A DNA stretch of 64,000 nucleotides from Amblyomma americanum (taxonomy: Eukaryota; Arthropoda; Arachnida; Ixodida; Ixodidae). Positions 48,441 to 61,400 of this stretch are shown piece by piece (position 1 is the stretch's first letter; the number at the start of each line of letters is the position of its first letter). The position numbers and the translations under genes are program-made. Under the pieces are notes generated by a model. It was not told the origin of the DNA. It did not search any database and saw nothing but the letters and a program-made list of their open reading frames with translations. The stretch is taken from assembly GCF_052857255.1 (NCBI RefSeq), contig NC_135498.1, forward strand, positions 90,962,757-91,026,756, given 5' to 3'.

Positions 48441-51400
48441 ATGGGACATGTTACATCGACACTGAGAGCTGACTTTTCTAGTAAATCAGCCACCTCCTTG
48501 AAATAGACACCCGAATGACCAGGTACTCAGACAAAGTGCACTTCACGCACTGTACACGGAACAAAAACCTAAGGGAGCAATTCAATAGAGATTTTCGGGA
48601 AATTTGGAGAGAGAATAAGACTGAGAGGCAGTCTGCAAGGATATGAATCCCTGCTACATGCCTCAGAATTTTGAGAATACCAAACCAATTGCCAAAATCT
48701 ATGCAGAGAATGTGGCAGTATAATCAGGTATACAAATGGAAGAGCTCCAAGCCAGATTGTGGCTTGGATAACAAGCGTCACTTTTTCTTCGTTCAATGCA
48801 CAAGCATGGACACAGTCCTATCCGCAATGCACCCTGGCCAATCCCCCGCCGTTTGTGCCACTAAGTCTGAGGTCATCATTATCATCATCCTCATCATCAT
48901 TATCATCTTCTGCCCCATTCTTAGCAAGACGTATTCCGTAAATCCAATACCAATATAAAAGTAATGATAATTTTGATCGCCAACAGGAAATATAATGCAA
49001 GATGATGCGGGCAAATTGAAACTTGCAAGACCTTGCGCCACTAAGCCTGTCAATGCCAACAATTTGCTGACACATTCCCCTTTCCTCTCAATCAAGGGTT
49101 GAAAGAACTAGCGGAAAACTTTCTCAATATCTTCTCAAGAATATCCAAACACAGGCTCAGAGCCATTCCGAATTGCAGAACAAAAAATTTCACAATGTTG
49201 CGTATCACCACAAAGGTAGGAGCAAACTGCTTTAATAACAAATTGAAATTAGCGATGGGAAAAGATTGATTGGCTGCACTCCCCACACAAGACTTATTTC
49301 GGCCCCGTAAGCTTGCTATCTTCATTGTCTTCCCATAGAAGGACTACATGTCAAGCCTATGTCGAGGATCCAACGGAAGCTCGAGGTAGAAATAGCCATA
49401 CATCCCTGGATTGCATTTCATACACATATAACCACTAGGAACGTAGCTTGGCTCTTTGTTGTTTATTTCTCAGTTTTACTTTCCGAACTACAGATGGCAA
49501 GAACTCCTATGGCTTGTGACCATTTTTGCGCGTTTATGCGTCTGTGATCAATAGAAGATATTACCGGTATTGCCGCCATGAAGGAGGGGTACTGTAATTT
49601 CAGCATTACTTGACCTTTTTATCAGCAGATAACTCGTAGAGACGCTAACCATTTAAAAAAAAAGAAAAGAAAACTTCATATCTGGGTTTATCGCGCTAAG
49701 AAGCTGTGTGATATTTTTATCAGCCTAGGAACGTTGTTCACCAAATTCTCTAAATTATGTAATAGATGAGCTGTAGTTTGTCAAGTCAAGAAGAGATATT
49801 CTGACCCCTGTGAACGAATACTGCACTTTCGACAACTATGAAAGTCACTGACTACTTATGAGACGCTCCGTGCCTGGCGGGCATCGCGCTTGCAGATCTC
49901 TTGTCAATGCGCGCCATTTTTCAGTGAGTTTAAAGTCGAGTACTTTTTTCAGTGCCTCTTTTTAATTCACGCAGGCGATGCTAATAGGGAAAGAAATTTA
50001 GTGTAGAATAACTGGAATACAAGACAACGAACTTTGTTGTCTGGTTCAGTCCCGTCTAGTAAATGTGTGAGGTCAAATAATTGGGATATGTCAGCTCTTA
50101 TTCCATTGGTATTGGGAAAAAGATGCGTATGAGGCAGCGTTTCTACAGATATTAACGCACTGGAGGGTTGCTGAGTATTTCCTCGGAGGGAAACAGCGTG
50201 GATGGATCGTGTGGTTTTGACCATTTGAGAACGTCCTGAGGACGTTTGGAGGTATCTATGAAAAAGCACACAACCAAAATCTGTCGAAGCGCGGTAGCCG
50301 AACATTAGGAAGCATGCGACCAAAAGAGCTACTTTAACGGGGCTATTGTGCTGTAAATGAAGCCAAACCCGCTAAAATGTTGCTACATTTGTCGAACTGT
50401 TCAGCAGACGCGGACGAAAGTTCATAGCTCCCTCCGGATGCTTCATCAGGCTCAGTGACGCGGCAGTCACAGAAGTTCCGCTGTTCGTAAGTTTAGCTAT
50501 ATCTACGCTGCACGTGAGCCACAAGAAAGTAACAATGTAAATTAGAAAACGTCCAATCACTTCGAAAGAATTTCGTTGGCGCTCCCGCCGTCATTTATTA
50601 GGGCTTCCCCAACCTGACACCACTATGTTGGATGTTTTCTTTTGGGGCAAGGCATGCCTTACGTTCATAGCTTCCCACGCAGCTCCCAATGACCTCGCCT
50701 GTATTACGTCCCTTACTGACACATGCAGAGTGCCACGAAGCACCAGTTCTGACCGAAACTTGTCTTGCAGAGTCTTGTGTTGCTCGTGGGTGCGGATTGG
50801 TCCTAATTTATTATATGCAGCCAAATAGCGTAGTTCAAGAATACAAGTTGTTTACCAAGTTGTTTTTATATTGTTAAGCGAGAGACTGCACCAAACGAAC
50901 ATATACATGAAGAGTCAAGTGTTTGCGCCTGTCCTTCCGCTTTTCACATCCATGTCTATGCTGCGCAGTTCCTTGCTTAGTCAAATTGTTCATCGCTTGC
51001 CTTCACTTTTGCGCTTGGAGTTGAAAAAAAAGCGGATGTGGCTCAACTCACCTAAGACAGGATATACAGGGCGAAAGTTTTGTTCAAGATGTTAGCCAGG
51101 GTTTAGATTTGGTTCACATTTATTTTTGCAAGACTTCAGCGAGAGCAAATTGTTTCAGCGAGAACAAATCACGTGATGTATCATGTACAACAAGGGAGAA
51201 AATTTTATTGCCAATTATTTGTAGATCATGGGCGACTGTACCTCAATGTGACCCCCAAGCAGGGGTAATCTCCAAGGCCCAGTTAACAAGAGTTTCCTGA
51301 GCTGTCTTCTGCTTCTGCAGCAGTTCATTCAAGCTCTCTTCGGAGGTGTAAGAGCAGGCGTCCAAAGCGGCAGTCTGCGCAGCGGCAGACGTGACTGCCA

Positions 51401-51917
51401 AGAGCCAGAGCGAATCACGTGACACAACACCTGCCAAAATTGGCGAGGAGGAGCGGCCGAGCAGCAGCCAGCGCAGCGGCGGACCAGACTGCCAAGCGCG
51501 CAGCTATGGCGTCGATGAAGAAGATCAAGACACCTGCCACGCGCCATTTTGCACATGGACGCATCTCCCGTTCGAGGTCAAATCTAAGAGCCAGAAGACC
51601 TTCAAGCTCAACATCGAAGAAGTAGAGCTTTCCGCTCTAAAAAGGCCTTCCCGGATTTCTCGCGGTTGCTTCGCTCGAAGGTGCCGCTACCAGGCAATAC
51701 CTCGATTCACATTCACTTGCTAGGATTTTTCAAAACTCTAAACGCGACATAACAAGCTCTGCAGCACGTCTCACACGAAGTCTTCCAACTGCAGCAGCAG
51801 CGCCCGGAAAACCCCAGAAATATTGCGGCGGTGCATTGTTTTGGAACCGCGGGTAGCGAATCAGAGAAGCGGCGGCGCAGAGGAAATGAATGCAACATTT
51901 TCCCAGTTACAGTGACT
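48441..51917. other. Long stretch without a recognised gene
   Basis: Contains a short (ATC)-rich tract at about 48870-48912. A minus-strand frame at 51243-51437 is followed by CAATAAA about 30 bases after its stop; it resembles no protein I know and may be a retrocopy or chance. The sequence at 51390-51720 is GC-richer with open frames on both strands. Otherwise AT-rich. Confidence 0.3.
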
Positions 51918-52022
51918 TTATTGTACCGTATAGCGGTCCCGTGTCGTTGTGAACGACGACGTCGATATCGCCTTCACGATAGCGGTAGCGATGGGCACGG
52001 TCGGATAACTGTTCCTCGCGCC
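51918..52022 (-). pseudogene. Degenerate copy of the M13 stalk exon
   Basis: On the minus strand, an acceptor (TTTACTCTTGCAG) precedes GARNSYPTVPIATA...TTTRDRYTVQ and then a stop. NSYPTVPI.TA and DRY match the stalk exon at 29538-29867, as does the acceptor position relative to the reading. The cysteine signature that should follow is absent, so the exon is truncated or decayed. The intron beside it also matches: TAATATTGG occurs just upstream of both, followed by related sequence. It probably marks a second M13 gene copy produced by segmental duplication. Confidence 0.68.
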
Positions 52023-52064
52023 CTGCAAGAGTAAATATAAGGAAAGATTAACGGCAAAATAATA

Positions 52065-52305
52065 TTGGACATAACACATCTTTAAAATACCATGTCCTGT
52101 GTCACCGTTACCGATACCTGGTTCCAGGATCCAGCCCACTCCAGTGCGCACGCGCTAATTGCCTCGATGCGGCAGACTTGCCCGCAGATGCCGGAGACCT
52201 GGCGCCATCTGGTGACTTCCATATGACCTGCGGACACGCATTGACGGCGCGCGGGCTCCTGGTACTCCGGTAACGGTCACGTTCACAGGGTACTAGAGCG
52301 CCAAA
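52065..52305. mobile_element. MITE, copy 2
   Basis: CCTGTGTCACCGTTACCGAT at the left is mirrored by CTCCGGTAACGGTCACGTTCACAGGGTAC at the right. The ends and interior layout (GGAG...CTGGTACTCC) match the MITE at 32285-32525, more diverged. It lies between the pseudo-exon and the (GGTAT)n tract, where the 29.9-31.3 kb copy of the region has none. Confidence 0.6.
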
Positions 52306-53372
52306 GTCGTCTCTTAAACTGTAATTTAGTGCGCACGGCGCATACTGTGCTCAGTTTTCGTGGTGAAGATTTAAAAGTGCACCTGGAAATGAAATAAAAT
52401 GAATAGGTGGTATGGTATGGTATGGTATGGTATGGTATGGCATAGTATGGTACGTGGGCGCGATCACCGCAAATCTGCACATGCACTATGAGGAACTAAG
52501 GTGGGGGGCTTTGAATTAATTTCCGCAACTTGGAATTCGCTAACATGAAGAGACATTGCGAAGGACACAAGAGTTTTCGCGTACCTGCTCCATCGAAATG
52601 GAGCCGCGGGTGTTGTGGTTCACCTTAGATTCGCAGCTGAACGACATCGCCACTAAGCCACAGTGGCGGACCAGGAGATGGAAGCAGAGGATCACACTGA
52701 CGCCACCCTACTCTTCACTAAGCGTTTCCCGCTTCATAACACAAGTCTTCAACGACAGAGTCTTTACAGGTCCTTTCAATTCGCTTGCACAGGCTCCATT
52801 GGTTCTGTAAAGTTCTGCAGCTGTCCCGTGAGCGTGCAGTGCCAGTTTCGGCAATTGAAGTGAAGCTCGGCACTGGCTGCATCCAAAAGGAATGGTCGAG
52901 TGCAAGCCTGGTTGTCTGCAAGCCGCGAACAAATTGCAGCCAGCTCTGTGTGCTACCCACCTCCACGGCTGCCAACATTGCAAACCACATGAAGAAATTT
53001 TTAATAGCACATCAAACCGGAGTGTTGCCATTAACAAGTCTCGACGGATGTGCGCTTCGCGGCAGCCGACATGAAACGAACGTGTGTTCGTTTACGGAAC
53101 ACGACTTAGATGCGCGTGCACCGCGTTACACGTTACGTGGTTTTTGCAACAACGTGCATATGCTGCATGCACGTGTTTGCTTTTTAGTTACCATATCACT
53201 ACCCACCATTGTTATATCTTCATAGCCTAAAGAAAAGACGCCGGTGACGGGTCCGTCAACAGGAGCGAGGTGCCGTAAGGGACACCGGCCCCCTCCCTCA
53301 ATGGCCGCCTTCTCGGGTGAAGCCCTCACTGTTAATATATTTGTAATTATTATGATTATCATTATCAGTCGC
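52306..53372. other. Intron sequence with short (GGTAT)n tract
   Basis: (GGTAT)n at 52409-52450, preceded by CCTGGAAATGAAATAAAATG, similar to the leader of the array at 31261. The frames at 52708-53225 on both strands have no recognised domain. Confidence 0.4.
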
Positions 53373-53732
<360 letters not shown>

Positions 53733-53776
53733 GTGACGACGAGCTGCAGCTTTTGAAGTCCGGCTCGCGACCATTC

Positions 53777-54670
53777 ATGTGCAATCTGTGTTTGTCGTCT
53801 TGCGGCGGTGCTAAGCCTAGCGACGGTGGCGAGTCAGCGGCTGCATTCCTTTCTTCCACGGCCCACCAGCCCCATCACCCGACCGACCCGACCGGTTCCC
53901 TCACTTCCTCCCCGACGGGCGAACCTGACGGTGCGCTTGCCTCCCTTCGGGCTCTCCTCCTCGACGCACTTGAAGGAATCTCGTTTCTGAGCGACGAGGT
54001 CGCCCAGCTGCGGGAGGAGAATGAGCGCCTTCCTGGTGACAACTCGCGGGCGCTCGCTCTCCAGGCCGAGGTCGTTGCCTCTCTGCGGGCTGATGTTCGC
54101 AGCTTACGCGAGGAGCTTGCGAGGCGCCCTGCTTCATCGCAGCGTGATCCGCCTTTCGTCGAGCCCCTGTCCGCGAGCAGTCCTTCCCGTATGTTCCAGC
54201 CATCCAAGAGCTACTCTGCTGCCCTTCACTGTGGGATGGCACCCGCTGATTTGGCCACCTGCCCGACATCTGTATCTGTTCCCCCACTTCTAGTTAATTC
54301 GCCTGAGGCACAGAAGAAGCACCGAAGCCCAGCCATCACTGGCTCGTCGAGCTCATCCAGTCTGAACGTCGCCAGACCTCAGAAGCGCCCGAAGGCTATT
54401 TTCGTCTCCAAGCTGTGCCCTGAGACAACGTCGGCTGATCTGACGAACCATCTCAAGTCTGTGAACGTCACCCCTCTTTCCTGCCGGCAGTTGAAGACGA
54501 AATATGACTCTTACTCGTCCTTCTACCTCACAGTCAGCGCGGAATTTTACGATCAGCTTGTTGACCCTTCGGTGTGGCCTACGGGCTGCATCTTCAAGGC
54601 TTTTCGTGGAAAGCTCCTGGATGGTATGTTGCATCCTTCCGAGCTGACGGTTGATCGCAGTCAACCCTAA
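53777..54670 (+). CDS. LINE ORF1 (nucleic-acid-binding), 5' partial
   Basis: An open frame of about 297 codons from the first ATG (MCNLCLSSCGGAK), ending at TAA before ORF2. It has a Ser/Pro/Thr-rich N-terminal part; a leucine/glutamate heptad stretch (about residues 65-125: LREENERL...LQAEVVASLRADVRSLREEL) that should form a coiled coil; then a compact domain (AIFVSKLCPETTSADLTNHLKSV...CRQLKTKYDSYSSFYL), similar to the esterase/RRM-like region of ORF1 proteins. Family role: ORF1p coats the LINE RNA. The start is uncertain because the frame runs upstream without a stop into the SINE boundary. Confidence 0.75.
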   Translation: MCNLCLSSCGGAKPSDGGESAAAFLSSTAHQPHHPTDPTGSLTSSPTGEPDGALASLRALLLDALEGISFLSDEVAQLREENERLPGDNSRALALQAEVVASLRADVRSLREELARRPASSQRDPPFVEPLSASSPSRMFQPSKSYSAALHCGMAPADLATCPTSVSVPPLLVNSPEAQKKHRSPAITGSSSSSSLNVARPQKRPKAIFVSKLCPETTSADLTNHLKSVNVTPLSCRQLKTKYDSYSSFYLTVSAEFYDQLVDPSVWPTGCIFKAFRGKLLDGMLHPSELTVDRSQP

Positions 54671-54671
54671 C

Positions 54672-57474
54672 ATGGATATATATTACCAAAATGCCCGAGG
54701 TCTTCGGACTAAGGGACCTGTATTTTTTTTTTCAATGTTTTAGCCTCTTGTTATTCGGCTGTTGTAATTACTGAGACTTGGCTGTCTAGCGAAGTTAACT
54801 CTGGTGACTTCTTTCCTGATAACTATTCTGTTTTTCGAAGTGACCGCCCTGAATCAGCTTCTAAACAAAAGGGAGGGGGCGTGCACATTGCTATTGACAG
54901 TTCCGTGCAGTGCGTTCGGCGTTCCGACCTGGAAACCATTGAAGAATCTGTCTGGTTAGAGCTTACTTTAACTCGACATCAAAAACTTTTATTGGCAGCT
55001 TTCTACATTTCCCCTAATCTGCCTCCTTCTGCCTACGATGATGTACTACATTCTATCGAATATGCTATCACTTCTCATAGCAAGCACAAACTACTCATTT
55101 TAGGGGATTTTAATACTCCAGGTATTAACTGGAATACCTTTACATATTCTCACAACAATCATTATGTAGTTAGTAAGTGCAACCGGCTTTTAGATTTCAC
55201 AGCTTTTAACACCTTGCAGCAACACAATTTAATTGAAAACTGTTGTGGTAATGTTCATGACATTTGTTTATCTAATTTTGAAAATGTTCGAGTCTCGACA
55301 TCTGACATCTCACTTACTCCCTGTGACAAATTTCATCCTCCAATTCTAATAACGGCTTCGGTTTCTGTCCCACCTTCTGCTAATTCAAATCGTGCGGGGA
55401 ATTCCCCCCGTTTCGCTTACGCACTTGGCGACTATGTTGGTCTCTTCGGTTTCTTCTCTTCTGTCGACTGGTCTGTTTTAAGCGAAATCAGCGATGTTGA
55501 CGAACAAGTCAGTCGCTTCACTGAAATAGTTCTCAATGGTATGCGCCAGTACATACCTCTGCACACTCCTACTCGCAGCAAGTTTCCGTTCTGGTTTTCC
55601 AAGGAACTTAGAACAGCGCTGAAACATAAGGAGCGGGCCCACCATAAAGCGAAACGCCCTGGGCTGGATACATGGGCAGATGAATTTCGCCGCTTGCGTT
55701 CCCTTTGCAAACGCCTGTACAAGCGGGATCATGAGTCATATCTTGAATATTTAGAGAATAGTGCCTCTAATCGTCCTACTGAATTCTGGCGATACGTTCG
55801 CAAGCGTTCTGAATAAATCTGATAGTCATATTCACTTAGTTGACTCTCATGGTTATGAAATTCGGAATGTCGCTGACGGCTTTGCTCAACACTTTTCCTC
55901 CGTGTACAAATCTCCACGTTGCGATTCCGTATGCCTTCCAGCTGGCGCACCTAATTCCGTTCTTCTTGACGAGAAGTTAGTAAGTGAGAGTCTTAAGTGT
56001 TTGAAACCATCTTTGTTTCCTGGACCTGATGGCATTCCAGCCGCCATAATAAAAGCCTTCAATAGTACCTTCGTCCCTGTTTTAACCACGATATTTAATA
56101 ACTGTTTGAAAAATTCTGCCTTTCCCCTTCGTGTGGAAAACGGCGCGTGTTTTCCCTGTCTTCAAATCACGAAACAAATCTGATGTTTCGAACTACCGCC
56201 CCATTTCTCTTCTTTGTGCAACCTCTAAGCTTTTTGAACTAGCTTTGCACAAAGTACTTTCCTTCCACCTCAAACATGTAATCATACATAATCAGCACGG
56301 TTTCATAAAAGGTCGTTCTACTACAACTAACCTTGTGACTTTTATGACGTATACATCAGCTGAAGTCCTTCAGAGGAGTCAGGTAGACGCTGTGTACTGT
56401 GATTTGAGCAAAGCTTTCGATGTTGTTACTCACTCACTACTTCTTCAAAAGCTTCTGCTTCTTGAGATCGACGTTTCAATTGTAGCCCTCCTACGCAACC
56501 ATCTTCTTGATCGGTCCTGCTTTGTCAGTGTAAATGGACAGACCTCATTTGTTTACACTCCAACCAGCGGAGTTCCTCAGGGCTCGGTATTAGGCCCGCT
56601 TCTGTTCTCTGTTTTTATCAATGACGTTTCCTCCGTGGTCAAAAACTCCTCGTTTCTCCTTTATGCGGACGATATAAAAATGTTCAAGGCAATACATACT
56701 CTTCATGATTGCTTGTCATTGCAATCGGACATATCCGCCTTCTCTGATTGGTGCTTGAAGAATGGACTCACTCTCAATTCATCTAAAACCAAGGTTGTCT
56801 CATTTACGCGTAAAACGCACAGTCTTCTCTACTCTTATTCTGTGAATGGTAAGCCGCTGCCCAGGGTTGATGAAATTAATGACCTCGGCGTACTTTTCGA
56901 CCGTAGCCTCAGCTTCTCCTCTCATACAAAACGCATTGCTCTACGGGCTATGCGTACACTCGGCTTCATTTGCAGGCTTTCGAGAGAGTTGCGAGCCCCA
57001 CTTCCTTTCTTAAAGCTCTACCTCTCCATATGCTTGCCGCTTTTGGAATATGCGTCTGTTGTTTGGAACAGCACTTGCCAGTCAAACTGTGAAAAAATCG
57101 ACAGAGTTCAGCACAAGTTTTTACGCATACTTCAACATAGGTTTTCTTGCAAAACTTCCAGCTCTCGTCCCAGACGGAGTAACTCACTGCAGCTTCCTTC
57201 TCTTAGCTGCCGTCGCGTGAGGGCAGATATAATTTTCTTGTATAAAATTCTTCATGGTCACATTCTATGCCCTCAGCTCCTAGCGCGTATCCTTTTGCGT
57301 GTACCGCGAAAGAGCATAAGGGAATTCAGACCATTCCAAGTTTCTGCGCTCCTACACTCCCTCTCCCCTCTGGACAGAATGCAAAAGTTGTTTAATTCTC
57401 TTTGTCCTCACCTTGATATATTCGAAAATTCTCTCTCTTCCTTTATATTGGATGTTCGTGACGTTCCACTTTGA
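54672..57474 (+). pseudogene. LINE ORF2: endonuclease and reverse transcriptase, frameshifted
   Basis: Starts at ATG 54672 one base after ORF1 (MDIYYQNARGLRTKG, the APE endonuclease start). A frame change in the T run at about 54722-54733 leads to VITETWL, GGGVHIAI, LILGDFNTPGINW (the catalytic GDFN motif). A second shift is near 55810 (YVRKR to NKSDSHIHL) and a third near 56135. The reverse transcriptase frame 56131-57474 has FKSRNKSDVSNYRPISLL, QHGFIKGRSTT, DLSKAFDVV, GVPQGSVLGPLLF and the catalytic YADD (about residue 187), then a thumb and a C-terminal Cys/His-poor tail. One repair step at each shift would be needed, so it is inactive as it stands; homopolymer miscalls could account for the first. 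Confidence 0.85.
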
Positions 57475-58064
57475 GCATTCTTTTTCTCTTACATAACTTC
57501 CCCTTTCATGCATTTTGTCTTTACTACACTTGTGCATTTGCACCGGTGTTATGCTGTTGTTTTTTCTCCTTAATTGTTCATCACGTCTACTTGTTTTCAT
57601 TAATGTTATTTCTTCAATACTGTGTACTCACGCCTGATTGTCTGTAACGCGTTCACTAATTACATTTCTTATTGTGTATGATTGTATTCCTAGCTTGTAT
57701 TTCAGAGGTTTCTTATTCGTTCATATTGGTATTGGCGTTATTCTTGTTTGTATTTTGCTATATGCTGTACTTGGCTGTTATCGGTCGTTCTTGTGTTCAT
57801 TCTTTTTGTTTATTGTTTCATTAGTTATTTATATATCTGTTGCCTGTTCTAGCTGTTTTCATTTACCGCTGTTTTCTTGTTTTCGCTTTTTTGCCTCATG
57901 CTTGCTGTCACGCCTAGTTTATGTGTCTTTTTTTTTCTATCGCCTTGACTGCTGCATTACCTCCCCTGAGTGTCTTCCTTTGTGGTGAAATAAATTTACA
58001 TTTTGTGCGTGTGAATGGTGTACCAGCACCAAGACCTTTGGGTTGTTCCTGGGCACCGAAAAAT

Positions 58065-58103
<39 letters not shown>
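57475..58103 (+). other. LINE 3' untranslated region with (TTGA)n tail
   Basis: A T-rich untranslated region of about 590 bases, then GGTTGTTCCTGGGCACCGAAAAATAATGAT and about nine TTGA units to 58103. The hydrophobic frame at 57638-57988 is T-rich noise. Confidence 0.7.
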
Positions 58104-58409
<306 letters not shown>

Positions 58410-58469
58410 GTTGTTCACTTTTACAAAAGCAAAATGTGACTCGAAGGAAGGAAAAGATTTTTGACGGCC

Positions 58470-61400
58470 GTGGCAACTGCTATCCTAACTAGAAGCCCCC
58501 TAGCGGCGGACCTCATATCCTTAACGCTTTGGAAATTATTAGGCTTTAAAAAGGGTTAAAAGTTAATAGAAGTAGGTGCATGGAACTTAAGCGGAACTCT
58601 GAAAAATTATCACTTAAATAAATGAAACTGTATGCCAGTTATAAAAATGATTAAGATATAAAGAATAATGATTGAGTTAAAACTAGAAATCCTAATACCA
58701 AACACTTCAAAAAATTGGTGGTGGTTTAGCTCCGGTTCAACCTGTAATGACGCGATAGGTACGGCTGGCCTAGTGGAACTTGCTGAGTTGAATTACAAAA
58801 TCTGCCCCCCCCCCCCCCCATATCGCCGCTCCGTTTCTCGGGGCGTTCCTTATTCATCTTCGTCCCACTTGACACGGCGCATGCGCACAGCCGTTGCAGC
58901 TCGGTAGCGCGGCAGGCAGCAGCGGCTGCTCCGCATCACGTGACCAGCCACGTGCCAAACCACGTGACCAGCTATGGCACCGAGCCGCCGACAGCTCCTC
59001 CGCACCACGTGACCAACCACGTTAAAGCGTGGCGGCGCAGCCACCGCCACGCTGAAAGCTCGAAATGCTACCGTAATGTAGCTATCGCTACAAAATGATA
59101 CGCGTATAGCTAGAACCTTATACCAATTAATAACTCATGATTATGTGAAACCGTGTTTCCCTTTGTGTTCTTAACGGGCTAAACCTCTATCTCCCCTAGA
59201 GTTAAGTCGTAGTGTGCAGCCTTGTAAATACAGTGAGTGTGCAGAAGGTATTAATTTTTTGCCAGGTATTATTTTCACTGTATACCTGCATCTACTGGCT
59301 CGAAATGCAATGCGGATCATTTTTAGAGCGAAAAAGCGCCTCGAAACGAGCAAACTGCAATGAAAAATAAAAACAAAAAAGCCCAGGCACGGACTGAAGC
59401 ATCTGACGAGCTTTTTTTTTCAGACATTCTCGTCCCAACGAACCTTATCTCTGCACCCGATTATTAAAATCAGGCCAGAGAACCTTCTTAACATTCCAGC
59501 AATAAGAGCTCTACTGGGCATTTGATGCATGCAGCTTGATCTCACATCGCTGGGGTAGTGGTGCTTCTCATTATAAAGACAGCGACTACTATGATGACGA
59601 CGATACTATTATAGCCTGCGGACAGCGCCTTACAGGCGGCAGCCGGCTAAGCCTAAAGTTCAGTTCACAGCGAAGCTGTGGACTTGTCGTCAGGTCATTC
59701 CATTTACCCTGCCTTCGACACACCGCGTGGTGCCTTTCATCTGAAGCGAGCGGGCTGCTCAAGCGCGTTTAAGAAGCTCTGTCTTCTAACTAGGACGCTT
59801 AGCTCGGCACCCTTGGATCCTGTGTGCTCCACTGTTTAACAGAACATGAACGTTCTTAATTTTTTTTGCAATCGCTTAGGATCGTTACTTCTTCCCTATG
59901 AAAATTTTCAACATTAAAGATTAAAAAACGAAAGAAAAAAGAGGCGTTTTTCTTAATAATGTAATTGCACCGAAAGACGGGAAAATGTATCAGATTTCTA
60001 GTATCGAACGAAAGCGAAAGCGCTTGACCCACCGCCCGGAGGAACGCTACATTGTGTAAATGCCTGCGACAGCTGGCCTTTCTACATTTGCTAGGGTGAA
60101 GACGCATTCACGAGAACCAAGCAGCCCTCAAGAAAGGCAAGTGACGTTCTGTAGTAGCCAGTGCAAGCAGCACTCACTTACCAGTGTGTAGTTAATTAAT
60201 TTAAAACTATTTTACGATTATATAAATTTTCTTCTAACTTTAATTAGTTTTTCGCTTATCAAGGCTCAGTGTTTGGTAAAATGAACCAATTTTTTACCTC
60301 AAGACACTTGCCGACCGGTAACTGAAGGTAGACCTTACGTTTTTTTTTAATTCGCCCTCTAAACGTGTGCACTCCTAAGGACATCAGAATTAAATCTCGC
60401 ATTGCAGTAAAGCTAGCTTCAAGGAAAATTCTTTTCCCAACGCAGTGATTGCGGGAAAAGTATATAAAGCTTCGCGGGGAGTCGAAAAAAGAAACAAACA
60501 AAAAAATCACCGCTGTCTGGCCGGACTCTTCGTACAGTATCGGCAGCGAGAAATCCGTGATTACCAGAAAATCAATAGAGCTTGACGCGTACCGTTTCTA
60601 GAACGTCATTAAACACCGCATGAAGAGCATCTACAAACATAACGCAATCAAAACTGTTCAATGTTTTGTGCTCTGCCCTCAACTTCCATCGCCTACAAGA
60701 AATGTGGACTCGTCTAGGGAATTCTTTCTAAGCGACACGCCTGCTAGCACACTCAATAGGGATAGAAATCAGACTATCCTTGTTCCAAACATCGTTATCT
60801 TTTCGACAATTTTCCTACGAAAGTGACATTTTTACACCACGATTTCCAATCCGCCTATCTTCAGGAGAGCACGCCGAATCAATCGACATGTTTTAGTCTG
60901 CTCTGAAAAGGAATACTTTCGCTAGCTACAATCTCCACAAATTGAAATTCGTGCGACGCACTCAATCGGGACTGAAAATCACACCTGAAACTCACTCAAA
61001 GCGTGGCGCACTTTTTCCACATTTCGCAAAGCAAATTAAAACCGTTAGATTTATTCTCTATAAGTATCTTCATCAGCAGGCGTCATCGAAACGACCCCTC
61101 GACGCATCCTTGAAAGTCTGCTAGAATTTCCGCCAACACATCTTTTGAGGACGATAGCTCTACTCGATTCACCAACCCGGCTGAATACCGCGTGATCTCT
61201 CCGCTTTCTGAATTTGACTCTGAGCCTAGCCAAGGCCAAAATCTGCCTAAATAGAAAATAAAACACAGAGAAGCGAATCACATCTACGACTGTGACACGA
61301 ACTGACGGCGGCGCGGACAGATCAGCTTCCCAGGACGCTGCGCGAGACCATCACGCTGTCGCCACAGCAGGACAGGCATTGTCTTAAACTGCCCCACACT

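Larger units (their letters stand above)
53733..58103 (+). mobile_element. Nearly full CR1/Jockey-type LINE
   Basis: The order is ORF1, ORF2 (endonuclease, then reverse transcriptase), a 3' untranslated region of about 630 bases, and a terminal (TTGA)n tail (58067-58103), as in CR1/Jockey-group non-LTR elements. The 5' end is cut at the ATT tract of the upstream SINE, without a 5' untranslated region. Three frameshifts inactivate ORF2, but motifs are well preserved, so it is fairly recent. Confidence 0.88.
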
